Positions 1-6,125 of a stretch of 14,565 bases of DNA are shown here, piece after piece; the stretch's first letter is position 1, and each line of letters opens with the position of its first letter. The stretch is from positions 1 through 14,565 of the forward strand of contig JAKBCE010000059.1 in the NCBI GenBank assembly GCA_021808195.1. The letters are read 5' to 3'. This stretch comes from Pseudomonadota bacterium (GTDB taxonomy: Bacteria; Pseudomonadota; Gammaproteobacteria; Steroidobacterales; Steroidobacteraceae). The notes under the pieces were generated by a model that was not told where the DNA came from, did no database searches, and saw only the letters and a program-made list of their open reading frames with translations. The position numbers and the translations under genes were made by a program.

Positions 1-87
1 GGCGACCGTTCGCCTCACCCCTCGCGCTCGGCTACCCCGGAAACGGGAGAAGAACCCAAAAAAAAGGACCACCAAAATTTATTGCGA

Positions 88-303
88 TCAGCGCGAAGTT
101 ATAGACAGATAGGTGCCAATGATCGCCAGCAATATAGATATCATGGCAATAACTTTCTTATAACGTGAAGATCGAAGGCTTCCTGTCTTGGCGTCTGTAT
201 AAATCTGTCCAATTGTGCGCTTATCTATCGTGGGCCACATCGATTTTCGAGTTGTTAGAGAAAGTAATAAACCAATAAGAAGTAGGGCAGTCCCAAGCTT
301 CAT
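88..303 (-). CDS. Small two-helix membrane protein, function unknown
   Basis: This 71-residue protein is not one I recognise. Two hydrophobic segments are visible, at about residues 3-17 and 48-67, separated by a polar, lysine/arginine-rich loop (TRKSMWPTIDKR... to SSRYKK). That fits a hairpin-like inner-membrane protein, and the basic loop suggests both ends face the periplasm. The start is supported by a perfect AGGAGG placed six bases before the ATG (plus-strand 310-315), much stronger than most starts in this window. The gene lies in a visibly AT-rich patch, unlike the GC-rich surroundings, and directly follows the broken hipA remnant on the same strand, so it was probably brought in by the event that truncated hipA. 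Real gene: fairly sure. Function: unknown; no enzyme motif is present. Confidence 0.6.
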   Translation of the reverse strand: MKLGTALLLIGLLLSLTTRKSMWPTIDKRTIGQIYTDAKTGSLRSSRYKKVIAMISILLAIIGTYLSITSR

Positions 304-337
304 TTGGCGCCTCCTGTTGATACTAAAAAATGATTCC

Positions 338-514
338 CTACAATAAAATAGTATATCTATAGGAGAGGCTTAGTGTCGGGTGGCTGGTGTCCTCGACATA
401 GGCCTCATCGAAGGCGAAGAGATATCTGTCGCCCGACAGGCGATTGATGACTCCGATCCGTTTTCCGTGGAGGAGGACCACGAGCGCAGCTGGCTGTCTG
501 GTGGGACCGCTCAT
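338..514 (-). pseudogene. hipA: Truncated hipA, N-terminal fragment of a HipA-type kinase toxin
   Basis: HipA-family proteins are serine/threonine kinases of about 400-440 residues that phosphorylate targets such as glutamyl-tRNA synthetase and are held in check by HipB. Here only the start survives: a 58-codon frame from ATG at 514 to TAG at 338. Residues 11-52 fit the HipA N-terminal domain (VVLLHGKRIG, then GDRYLFAFDEAYV, then HPTLSLSY). The last six codons (RYTILL) fall in AT-rich DNA and match nothing in the family. The ATG overlaps the hipB stop as ATGA, the usual translational coupling of hipBA. The kinase core, including ATP-binding and catalytic residues, is absent, so no toxin activity is expected. 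The break lies near 355-361, where base composition also changes. It is a remnant of a toxin gene, or less likely a retained short HipB-binding peptide. Confidence 0.8.
350..379 (-). promoter_or_regulatory. Possible promoter of the small membrane protein gene
   Basis: On the minus strand TATACT (355-350) is a good -10 candidate, with CCGACA (379-374) as a weak -35 at 18-bp spacing. The -10 lies in AT-rich DNA and the -35 in the GC-rich hipA remnant, so the promoter would straddle the recombination junction. Visual match only. Confidence 0.3.
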
Positions 515-849
515 GGTGTGTCGCCACCACCTTCACCACCGTCATCGTCGTCGGCAGCGTAGAGCGGGCGCTCGCCGGCTTTGCCCGTGTGGCTGTCATG
601 CACTAGGGCGTTGACTGCAGGAACGAGGGATTGCGGCACTAGAACCAGATCCATGCCGAGTACCCGCACCAGATCGAGCAAGGTATCGAAGCGCGGCACG
701 ATGCGGCGGGTCTCGATACCGGAGATATGGGTCTGGGGAAGGCCTGCACGCTTTCCGACCTCTGCCTGGCTCCAGCCGCGTCGAAGTCGGGCCGCCTTCA
801 GCTCCCGGCTGATCTTCTCGGGCAGGCGGTCCATTCGAAGGGGCTTCAT
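511..849 (-). CDS. hipB: HipB-like XRE-family antitoxin/repressor
   Basis: This 112-residue DNA-binding protein has one Xre/Cro helix-turn-helix (about residues 15-70): LKAARLRRGWSQAEVGKRAG, then the recognition helix around QTHISGIE, then LLDLVRVLGMDLVLVP, an ending typical of HipB-type antitoxins. In hipBA modules this protein binds its own promoter and neutralises HipA. The C-terminal tail (DDDDGGEGGG) is acidic and glycine-rich, probably disordered. Its stop overlaps the start of the hipA fragment. No Shine-Dalgarno sequence precedes the ATG at 849; an in-frame TAG lies four codons upstream, and the next methionine is residue 6 (position 834), so translation may be from a leaderless message or start there. 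Repeated ATATGTGA elements begin at the start codon and run upstream to 957, strongly suggesting autorepression. With hipA broken it is an orphan repressor. Confidence 0.85.
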   Translation of the reverse strand: MKPLRMDRLPEKISRELKAARLRRGWSQAEVGKRAGLPQTHISGIETRRIVPRFDTLLDLVRVLGMDLVLVPQSLVPAVNALVHDSHTGKAGERPLYAADDDDGGEGGGDTP

Positions 850-957
850 ATGTGATTTCGTCTATGTGATCCTTCTCTAAAATAGATCGCATATGGCTAC
901 TTGACGTGCAATATGTGAATTTATCTGAATAGGCGCAATTTAGATGAAATCACATAT
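848..957. promoter_or_regulatory. Probable HipB operator: two inverted ATATGTGA pairs
   Basis: ATATGTGA occurs at 848-855 and 911-918, with inverted partners TCGCATAT (887-894, one mismatch) and TCACATAT (950-957, exact). Each pair spans exactly 47 bp, and the two pair centres are 63 bp apart, close to six helical turns. Similarity extends inward: 911-926 and the complement of 942-957 agree at 14 of 16 bases, and 848-864 and the complement of 941-957 agree at 16 of 17. A further TATGTGAT lies at 863-870. The proximal pair covers the hipB start codon, so bound protein would block both promoter and leader. HipB as the binder is inferred from location. Confidence 0.65.
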
Positions 958-1335
958 CACGGGTGCCTGGTAGATCGGTTGCGCAATAGCGGCTCGCTGA
1001 TCGGCTGCTCGAGCCTCTGTCCAGGCGGCTACCCGCCCAGGAACTGGTTTGAAGCGCGGGACTGGGGAGTCAAGCGCAGGCCTGTCGTCCCTATCACGCT
1101 CCCGCCAAGGGCAACGTGGAGCGCCCCAACGGGTTTTTCAAAGGCAGCTTTCCCGTGCCGCCGGCGGTGACACTCGGGGCCGGGAGCCAAGGCGGGTCAG
1201 TTTTCAATCGGCGTTGATCCTGGAGTTCCCAGAGTGTCCTGGGCGCCCAATACTCGCTGAACCGGGTCGCCTGGCGGGTTGCGGTAGCGTGCCGCGATGG
1301 CGTCACCGTCACAGGTGTTTGAGCGTCATGTCTCA
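850..1335. other. Long stretch without a convincing gene
   Basis: Between the hipB start and the acyltransferase stop there are 486 bases. The first 110 hold the operator repeats. The rest (about 960-1335) is GC-rich with open frames on both strands (for example plus 979-1170 and 1049-1435, minus 1094-1336), but their translations are arginine/proline-rich, without domains or good ribosome sites. I see no RNA gene or mobile element here; it may be decayed DNA. Confidence 0.5.
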
Positions 1336-2520
1336 TCAGCCTTCAATGGCTATCTCGAGTGAACGTTCCACGGCGTTACGGCTCCCACTCGGCTGCCATC
1401 GGGCACGAAGCCCCCGGTTGATGGGCTCGGAATAGAGTCTTGCGGTCATCGTACCGAGGAGGCCGGCGGCAAGGATGGTCGTTACAAATAGCGGAAAAAT
1501 CGCGTATGCGGGACTTCCGAGTTTCAAGAACAGATCGAACAGCGCAAACACGATGAACATGTGAGTGAGGTAGGTCTCGTAACTGCACTGGCCGAGTTTA
1601 GACAGAGGTCTAAGAAGCGCTGGACTCTTCCAGCCTGACGATGCGCTTGTGACGATCAGCAAACAGGTGCCGATCGCGACAACCGACATGTGCAAGCCCG
1701 TATGTGCGAGCACCGGGATGCGGCGGAACGCCAGCGAAAACGCGACTAACGCAAATCCGGTCAGCCCCGCGAGCCGCAAGAGGTGCCGGTTGAGGTGGAC
1801 TGCAGACAGGATCAGCGCGGTGAGGCTGCCAAGCGCAATGGCATCCATTCCGCCAAGATAGGAGTACTCGTACCAGATGCCGTTTCCCCGGTCGAATACG
1901 GCGCGGGCAACGGGTCCAAGCACGACGAAAGTCAGCAATGCTGCGACGAACAGGGGCTTTCGTCCGCCCAAAACCCGAGACACCAGGGGAAAGAACGCAT
2001 AGAAGGTCTCCTCGACCGAGAGTGACCAGAGCACGTCCCAGCTGCCCGGCAGGTAACCGCGCCGGGCTTCCAGCACATTCAGGCGAAAAGTCAGCGCGGC
2101 CCAGAGCGCCGAGTGCAATCCACCGGTCTTGGAGGCAATGACGTAATTTTGGGCGTGGATCAGATCAAGGATACTCAGCAGGAGCAGGACCAACAGCAGG
2201 AGTGGCGCGATGCGGGCAAAGCGTATCCGATAGAAATCAAGCGGCCGCAATCCCGAGAGCGCTCTCCATCGTTTGATGGAAGTGGCTGTTATGAGAAAGC
2301 CCGAAATCGCAAAGAAGATCTGCACACCGGTCTGCCCGTTCCACACCAGCATCGAGAGCAGAAATGGTGGCAGCGCAGCCCCGTAGGGAATATGTGCGAG
2401 AACCAGCCGCATGTTCACGTGGTTCAGGAGCACGAGAAGAATGGCTAAACCGCGCAGCAGATCAACGCCGTCGAGGCGCGACCATCTCGTTCCGAACGGA
2501 TTATCGGGTTGCGATTCCAT
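1336..2520 (-). CDS. Acyltransferase-3 family membrane protein (OafA/YrhL-like)
   Basis: A 394-residue polytopic inner-membrane protein with about ten hydrophobic helices. The family transfers acyl groups, usually acetyl, to sugars or lipids of the cell surface such as O-antigen or exopolysaccharide. Family marks: RLDGVDLLRGLAILLVLLNH near residues 15-34, ending in the conserved essential histidine (H34); VQIFFAISGFLIT near 66-78; FYRIRFARIAPLL just after; and WSLSVEETFYAFFP near 160. It lacks a C-terminal SGNH esterase domain, so it is the short membrane-only type. No clear Shine-Dalgarno precedes the ATG, but the conserved N-terminal motif requires this start or one upstream. No polysaccharide cluster adjoins it, so its acceptor cannot be told. 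It sits alone, next to the hipBA relic, which suggests an accessory serotype-type modification gene. Confidence 0.9.
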   Translation of the reverse strand: MESQPDNPFGTRWSRLDGVDLLRGLAILLVLLNHVNMRLVLAHIPYGAALPPFLLSMLVWNGQTGVQIFFAISGFLITATSIKRWRALSGLRPLDFYRIRFARIAPLLLLVLLLLSILDLIHAQNYVIASKTGGLHSALWAALTFRLNVLEARRGYLPGSWDVLWSLSVEETFYAFFPLVSRVLGGRKPLFVAALLTFVVLGPVARAVFDRGNGIWYEYSYLGGMDAIALGSLTALILSAVHLNRHLLRLAGLTGFALVAFSLAFRRIPVLAHTGLHMSVVAIGTCLLIVTSASSGWKSPALLRPLSKLGQCSYETYLTHMFIVFALFDLFLKLGSPAYAIFPLFVTTILAAGLLGTMTARLYSEPINRGLRARWQPSGSRNAVERSLEIAIEG

Positions 2521-2890
2521 GAAGTGGGCTGCCGCTACAAGGTCTGCAGATCTATTTGAATCCTAGCACGACCCGTGTGATCGAGCGCGCTTTGCGGCTC
2601 GGGAAGATCGAGCTGCGCGTGTCAGACGCAGGAGCGTGCACGGCTTCTGCCGGTGCAGGGTTGTCTGCGTAGCTCTGCTCAGGATCGTGCCGAGGACTCG
2701 ACTTCAGTCCCGGCGTAGAGAACGGTTCGGGCCAGCGGGGAGCAATTGGTGTAGTGAGCCATCGATGGGACGCCGGTGATCCAAGAATTCGGACATTGTA
2801 GTTGTGTATGTTTCCAGTGGTGGTGTGTGGGGGGCTCGTTTAATATCGGGTGAGACCGTTCGCAACGCGAGTGGCAATGGAGATCACCTC
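2521..2890. other. Divergent intergenic region, acyltransferase / amidohydrolase
   Basis: This 370-bp region separates two divergent genes and should hold both promoters, though I see no convincing -35/-10 pair; TTTAATAT at 2839-2846 is a possible -10 for the rightward gene. It contains a tRNA-like fragment (2541-2574) and an inverted repeat at 2637-2657 (TGCACGGC / GCCGGTGCA with one bulged G and a TTCT loop) with no T tract. No coding frame here looks real. Confidence 0.5.
2541..2574 (+). other. Degenerate tRNA-Lys 3'-end-like fragment, possible att relic
   Basis: Bases 2557-2574 read TGAATCCTAGCACGACCC. From memory, the 3' end of Escherichia coli tRNA-Lys reads CGAATCCTGCACGACCC, which differs by one base and a one-base insertion. 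Upstream, GGTCTGCAG at 2541-2549 resembles GGTCGCAG at the matching place in that tRNA, with extra bases between. No CCA follows and the T-arm would not fold, so this is not a working tRNA. Integrases often use tRNA 3' ends, so it could mark an island edge. Chance similarity is possible. Confidence 0.3.
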
Positions 2891-4156
2891 ATGAATACTC
2901 AGGTCGATCCTGCGAAGATTGCTCTGGCGATGCTTCCTGAGTTGCTCCCGGATCTCGAGGGGATCTACACCGACATTCACGCGCATCCTGAGCTTTCGAT
3001 GCAAGAGACACGCACGGCAGCGCTGGCTGCTGAGCGTTTGCGTGCCAGCGGCTATGAGGTCACGACCGGCGTCGGCACGACCGGCGTGGTCGGACTCTTG
3101 CGAAATGGCGACGGTCCCGTCGTCATGCTGCGCGCCGACATGGATGCGTTGCCGATCGAGGAGGCCACGAGCCTGCCCTATGCCAGCAAGGTCAGCGCCG
3201 TGGACCGAGAGGGAAACACCGTGCCAGTGATGCACGCGTGCGGCCATGACATGCACGTCACCTGGTTGATCGGAGCGGCGACGCTGATGGCGAGCGCTCG
3301 TGCAAGCTGGCGTGGTACGCTGATGGCGGTCTTCCAGCCTGCGGAAGAAACGGCCGAGGGTGCTCAGGCGATGATCGATGACGGCCTGTTCAACCGTTTC
3401 GCCAAGCCAGACGTCGTGCTTGGCCAGCACGTCATGGTGGGACCGGCGGGTACCCTGGGAGGGCGCATTGGCGTCATCACCTCGGCGGCCGACAGCTTGC
3501 AGATCCGGCTGTTCGGGCGCGGCGCCCACGGCTCGATGCCGCAGGCCAGCATTGATCCGGTGGTGATGGCGGCATCGACGGTCATGCGATTGCAGACGAT
3601 CGTGTCGCGCGAAATAGCGGCTGCCGAATCTGCCGTGGTGACCATCGGCTCGTTGCAAGCAGGCACCAAAGAGAACGTTATCCCCGATGAAGCCATCATC
3701 AAGCTCAATGTGCGTACCTTTGATGCCAACGTGCGCCAGCGTGTGCTGGCGGCGATTGAACGCATCGTGAACGCTGAAAGTGCGGCCTCCGGGGCGCCCC
3801 GCGCACCCGAGATCACGACGCTCGATCGCTATTCGCTCGTAGTCAATGACGCGGTGGCCAGCCAGCGTGTCCTGGCGGCGTTCCGGCGTCACTTCTCGCC
3901 AGAGCGGGTGCGCGAGACCGGTCCGGCGCCGGCCAGCGAGGACTTCGGGTCTTTTGGGGCCGAATGGCACTCCCCGTCGGTTTTCTGGTTCGTCGGCGGC
4001 ACCGATCCGCAGCAGTATGCCGAGGCGAAGGCGGCGGGTCGGCTCAATGAGATTCCGACAAACCACAACCCCCGGTTTGCGCCCATCATCCACCCGACCT
4101 TGCAGACCGGCGTTGAGGCCATGGTCGTCGCCGCGCACGCATGGCTCGCGGCCTGA
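2891..4156 (+). CDS. M20D-family metal-dependent amidohydrolase
   Basis: A 421-residue cytoplasmic hydrolase of the peptidase M20D group (hippurate hydrolase / N-acyl-amino-acid deacylase / AbgB relatives), which cleaves an amide bond between an amino acid and an acyl or aromatic group using two metal ions. Visible: HAHPELSMQE near residue 30; RADMDALPIEE at 81-91; metal-ligand motif HACGHDMH at 115-122 (Cys117, His119); PAEETAEGA at 150-158 (Glu152/153); GQHV with His180; dimerisation-domain motif GRGAHGSMPQ; and a C-terminal histidine in NHNPRF near 392. All key ligands are present. The start at 2891 has GGAG eight bases upstream; an in-frame ATG at 2804 would add 29 unfamiliar residues and is less likely. 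The stop codon sits in the loop of a 6-bp perfect hairpin. The TRIC-type gene follows 58 bp later, probably cotranscribed. Substrate unknown; no signal peptide. Confidence 0.92.
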   Translation: MNTQVDPAKIALAMLPELLPDLEGIYTDIHAHPELSMQETRTAALAAERLRASGYEVTTGVGTTGVVGLLRNGDGPVVMLRADMDALPIEEATSLPYASKVSAVDREGNTVPVMHACGHDMHVTWLIGAATLMASARASWRGTLMAVFQPAEETAEGAQAMIDDGLFNRFAKPDVVLGQHVMVGPAGTLGGRIGVITSAADSLQIRLFGRGAHGSMPQASIDPVVMAASTVMRLQTIVSREIAAAESAVVTIGSLQAGTKENVIPDEAIIKLNVRTFDANVRQRVLAAIERIVNAESAASGAPRAPEITTLDRYSLVVNDAVASQRVLAAFRRHFSPERVRETGPAPASEDFGSFGAEWHSPSVFWFVGGTDPQQYAEAKAAGRLNEIPTNHNPRFAPIIHPTLQTGVEAMVVAAHAWLAA

Positions 4157-4162
4157 GGCCGC
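4148..4162 (+). other. Hairpin with the amidohydrolase stop codon as loop
   Basis: GCGGCC (4148-4153) and GGCCGC (4157-4162) are perfect inverted arms, and the three loop bases TGA (4154-4156) are the stop codon. There is no following T tract, so a terminator is unlikely. It lies between two same-strand genes and may influence ribosome release or message stability, or be incidental. Confidence 0.4.
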
Positions 4163-4214
4163 AGGCTCCCATGACTTCCGAGCGGCTTGCGCTGATTTCG
4201 TTGAGGAATAGTCG

Positions 4215-4889
4215 GTGCATACGCTGCTGCTGATACTGGGCCTCACGGGCACTTTCGTCTTCGCATTGAGCGGAGCGATTGCCGGGGTCAAGCGACGGCT
4301 CGATCTGTTCGGCGTGCTGGTGCTGTCCTTCGCCGCCGGAAACGCGGGGGGCGTCATCCGCGATCTCTTGATCGGCGCGACCCCGCCTGCCGCCATCAGT
4401 GATTGGCGCTACCTCGGCGTTTCAGTGCTTGCGGGCGTGGTCACCTTCTGGTGGTCGCCCCTGGTGGATCGTATCTGGAGTCCCGTGCTCGTATTCGATG
4501 GGGCGGGACTGGCGCTGTTCACCGTCTCCGGCGCACAGAAGGCACTCTTGTACGGCCTGAATCCCCTCATGGCGGCGCTTCTGGGCATGCTGACGGGCAT
4601 AGGCGGCGGCATGATGCGCGACCTGTTGCTGGCCGAAGTGCCCACGGTGTTGCGTACGGATCTCTACGCAGTGGCCGCGCTTGCCGGTGCGGCGGTGGTC
4701 GTGGTCGGGGCGGGGCTCCATTTGCCGTCTGCGGCGATGATGATTGCCGGTGCACTCGTGTGCTTTAGCTTGCGTCTCGGCGCCATTCATTATCGATGGC
4801 ATTTGCCCATCGCACGGTCTTCGCTCCCAGCGGCTGCCACGACGGACGGTTCGCGCGAGCGCAAAGAGGATGTTCCACGACGTCCCTGA
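4215..4889 (+). CDS. TRIC-type cation channel family membrane protein (UPF0126, YicG-like)
   Basis: A 224-residue inner-membrane protein of the bacterial TRIC/UPF0126 family: two repeats of three helices plus a seventh, forming trimeric cation channels in characterised relatives. Repeat one carries FALSGAIAGVKRRLDLFGVL then GNAGGVIRDLLIG (about residues 15-56). Repeat two carries DGAGLALFTVSGAQKAL then GIGGGMMRDLLLAEVPTVL (about 95-152). The paired GGxxRD motifs, residues 45-51 and 133-139, are the family signature. A helix at 153-172 and another near 175-187 finish the membrane part. The last 30 residues are polar and basic, probably cytoplasmic, and longer than in many relatives. The start is GTG, with GAGG (4203-4206) eight bases upstream. 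It follows the amidohydrolase, likely in one transcript. Ion selectivity and the role beside an amidohydrolase are unknown. Confidence 0.9.
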   Translation: MHTLLLILGLTGTFVFALSGAIAGVKRRLDLFGVLVLSFAAGNAGGVIRDLLIGATPPAAISDWRYLGVSVLAGVVTFWWSPLVDRIWSPVLVFDGAGLALFTVSGAQKALLYGLNPLMAALLGMLTGIGGGMMRDLLLAEVPTVLRTDLYAVAALAGAAVVVVGAGLHLPSAAMMIAGALVCFSLRLGAIHYRWHLPIARSSLPAAATTDGSRERKEDVPRRP

Positions 4890-5437
4890 AAGGAGATTGC
4901 GGGACTTCGATGGCGGTTCCAAGCCGCGAGAGGGTGTCTGAAGCGATCGGTGAGACGCTCGGCAGTTCTGCCGAGATTTCGCGGCGGCAGCACGGATTTC
5001 GGTGGATGAGCCTTTGGCGGTTGACCGGTGTTCTCCATGCGGCGATCTCGTCGGTGCTTTTGCGCGCCGACGGGTCGTCGTTCGCTGTGCCAAACAAGGT
5101 GAAATAGCGGCATGGTTGTGTACGGGATGAGCCGACAGAATCGCAGCGGCGGAGGGCAGTCGCGAGCGGTGGCGCTCGCCGAGTGAGTCGTTGGCCAGGG
5201 TGTCGTATGCCCATGGCGTGAAGCGTCCCAAACCCTGGAACGGATTGATCAGTGTGCGGCGAGCAGCGGACCGGAAGGATGCACTCGTCGGCGGCACTGG
5301 GGGTCAGTCAATTCCCGGAGTCCAGAACACCCTGTCGGCGCCGAATGAGCTGGAGTCTGCGGCGCATTGGCGGTAGGGTGGCAACGCGCCTGTCACACGC
5401 AGGAGCCATTGACGTCACATGAGATGAGGGCATCGCC
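4890..5437. other. Intergenic region with no convincing gene
   Basis: These 548 bases separate the TRIC-type gene from the small sulfotransferase. Open frames exist on both strands (plus 4910-5107 after an AGGAG-like site, plus 5191-5376, minus up to 5297), but the translations show no domain, and the minus frames run into known genes. The last 40 bases include TGACGTCA, a perfect 8-bp palindrome at 5410-5417, 20 bases before the sulfotransferase ATG. No RNA gene, repeat or terminator with a T tract was seen. Confidence 0.5.
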
Positions 5438-6067
5438 ATGGGCCTGAAGGTCGTGGGTACGGGGCTGGGTCGAACCGGCACCAAATCGCTGCATACGGCG
5501 CTCGCGATGCTGGGCTTCGGTCCCTGTCATCACATGGTCGAGGTGTTCCAGCACCCCGAGAGCATGGCGCTGTGGATCGATGCGGCTCAGGGGCGGGCGG
5601 ATTGGGAGGCCATCTTCCGGGACTACCATGCGGCGGTCGATTATCCGAGTGCCGCGTTCTGGCGGGAGCTGACGAACCATTATCCGGCCGCGAAGGTCAT
5701 CCATACCGTGCGCGATGCAGACCCGTGGTTCGACTCGGTGCATGCGACGATTTTTGCTCCCGAAAGCCTCGCGCGCCGTGCCGGCGAGGACGAACGGGCC
5801 CGATTTTTCGCCGGCATCCTCGAGCGGGTTCCCGCGCAGCTCGACGACCGCGCGGTGATGACCGAGTTCTTTCAGGCCCACACCCGGGCCGTGATCGCTG
5901 CGATCGCGCCGGAACGACTGCTCGTGTATCGGGTGGGCGACGGGTGGGAGCCTCTATGCCGGTTCCTCGGCGTCGCGCTGCCCAGCGCGCCGTTCCCCTC
6001 CGAGAACTCACGCGCCGAGTTCATTGATCGCGTCCGAGCCCTGCAGACTGCGCCGCCGAACGCCTGA
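5438..6067 (+). CDS. Small PAPS-dependent sulfotransferase family protein
   Basis: A 209-residue single-domain protein of the Sulfotransfer_4-type group (PF17784-like), predicted to move a sulfo group from PAPS to an acceptor. The 5'-phosphosulfate loop is at residues 6-18 (VGTGLGRTGTKSL), ending in the lysine/serine expected to hold the phosphosulfate. The 3'-phosphate region is at 86-100 (KVIHTVRDADPWFDS), with the arginine and serine of that motif. The C-terminal part (RLLVYRVGDGWEPLCRFLG, near 165-182) is typical of this group. The length is normal for the family. The start has GAGGG (5426-5430) seven bases upstream. No signal peptide, so it acts in the cytoplasm. It converges on a second sulfotransferase of a different subfamily, 58 bp away. 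The acceptor cannot be deduced; some members of this group have no shown activity. Confidence 0.85.
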   Translation: MGLKVVGTGLGRTGTKSLHTALAMLGFGPCHHMVEVFQHPESMALWIDAAQGRADWEAIFRDYHAAVDYPSAAFWRELTNHYPAAKVIHTVRDADPWFDSVHATIFAPESLARRAGEDERARFFAGILERVPAQLDDRAVMTEFFQAHTRAVIAAIAPERLLVYRVGDGWEPLCRFLGVALPSAPFPSENSRAEFIDRVRALQTAPPNA

Positions 6068-6077
6068 TGGATGCTTG

Positions 6078-6104
6078 GCGAGGGCGTGCCACTCACGGTC
6101 TCGC
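6078..6104. terminator. Hairpin between convergent genes, possible shared terminator
   Basis: In the 58-bp gap between convergent sulfotransferase genes, GCGAG (6078-6082) pairs with CTCGC (6100-6104) and inner CGTG (6085-6088) with CACG (6094-6097), separated by a 2x2 internal loop, with loop CCACT. The placement suits a bidirectional terminator, but there is no T tract on either side. Confidence 0.35.
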
Positions 6105-6125
6105 ACGTCGTTGCGCGGTCGAAAT

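Noticed and set aside
1..60. Possible tail of a further gene at the left edge
   Set aside because: Too short to show a frame or a family; a small CCCG-GAAA-CGGG hairpin near 35-47 is visible but cannot be assigned.
61..68. A-tract (T-tract on the minus strand) after the small membrane protein gene as a terminator
   Set aside because: No convincing hairpin precedes the T-tract on the minus strand, so an intrinsic terminator is not supported.
380..562. Plus-strand 60-residue frame over the hipB/hipA overlap
   Set aside because: It is antisense to the hipB C-terminus and the hipA fragment, which have coherent family matches.
2840..4396. 518-residue open frame antisense to the amidohydrolase gene
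   Set aside because: It mirrors a clear M20D gene with all metal ligands; the antisense translation is Arg/His-rich and domain-free, as expected from GC-rich codon bias.
4765..5297. Minus-strand frames in the gap after the TRIC-type gene
   Set aside because: They extend through the TRIC-type gene antisense and match nothing; composition alone explains the open frames.
5410..5417. Perfect palindrome TGACGTCA just before the small sulfotransferase gene
   Set aside because: Eight-base palindromes are common by chance, no second copy was seen, and it lies too close to the ribosome site to assign a role.
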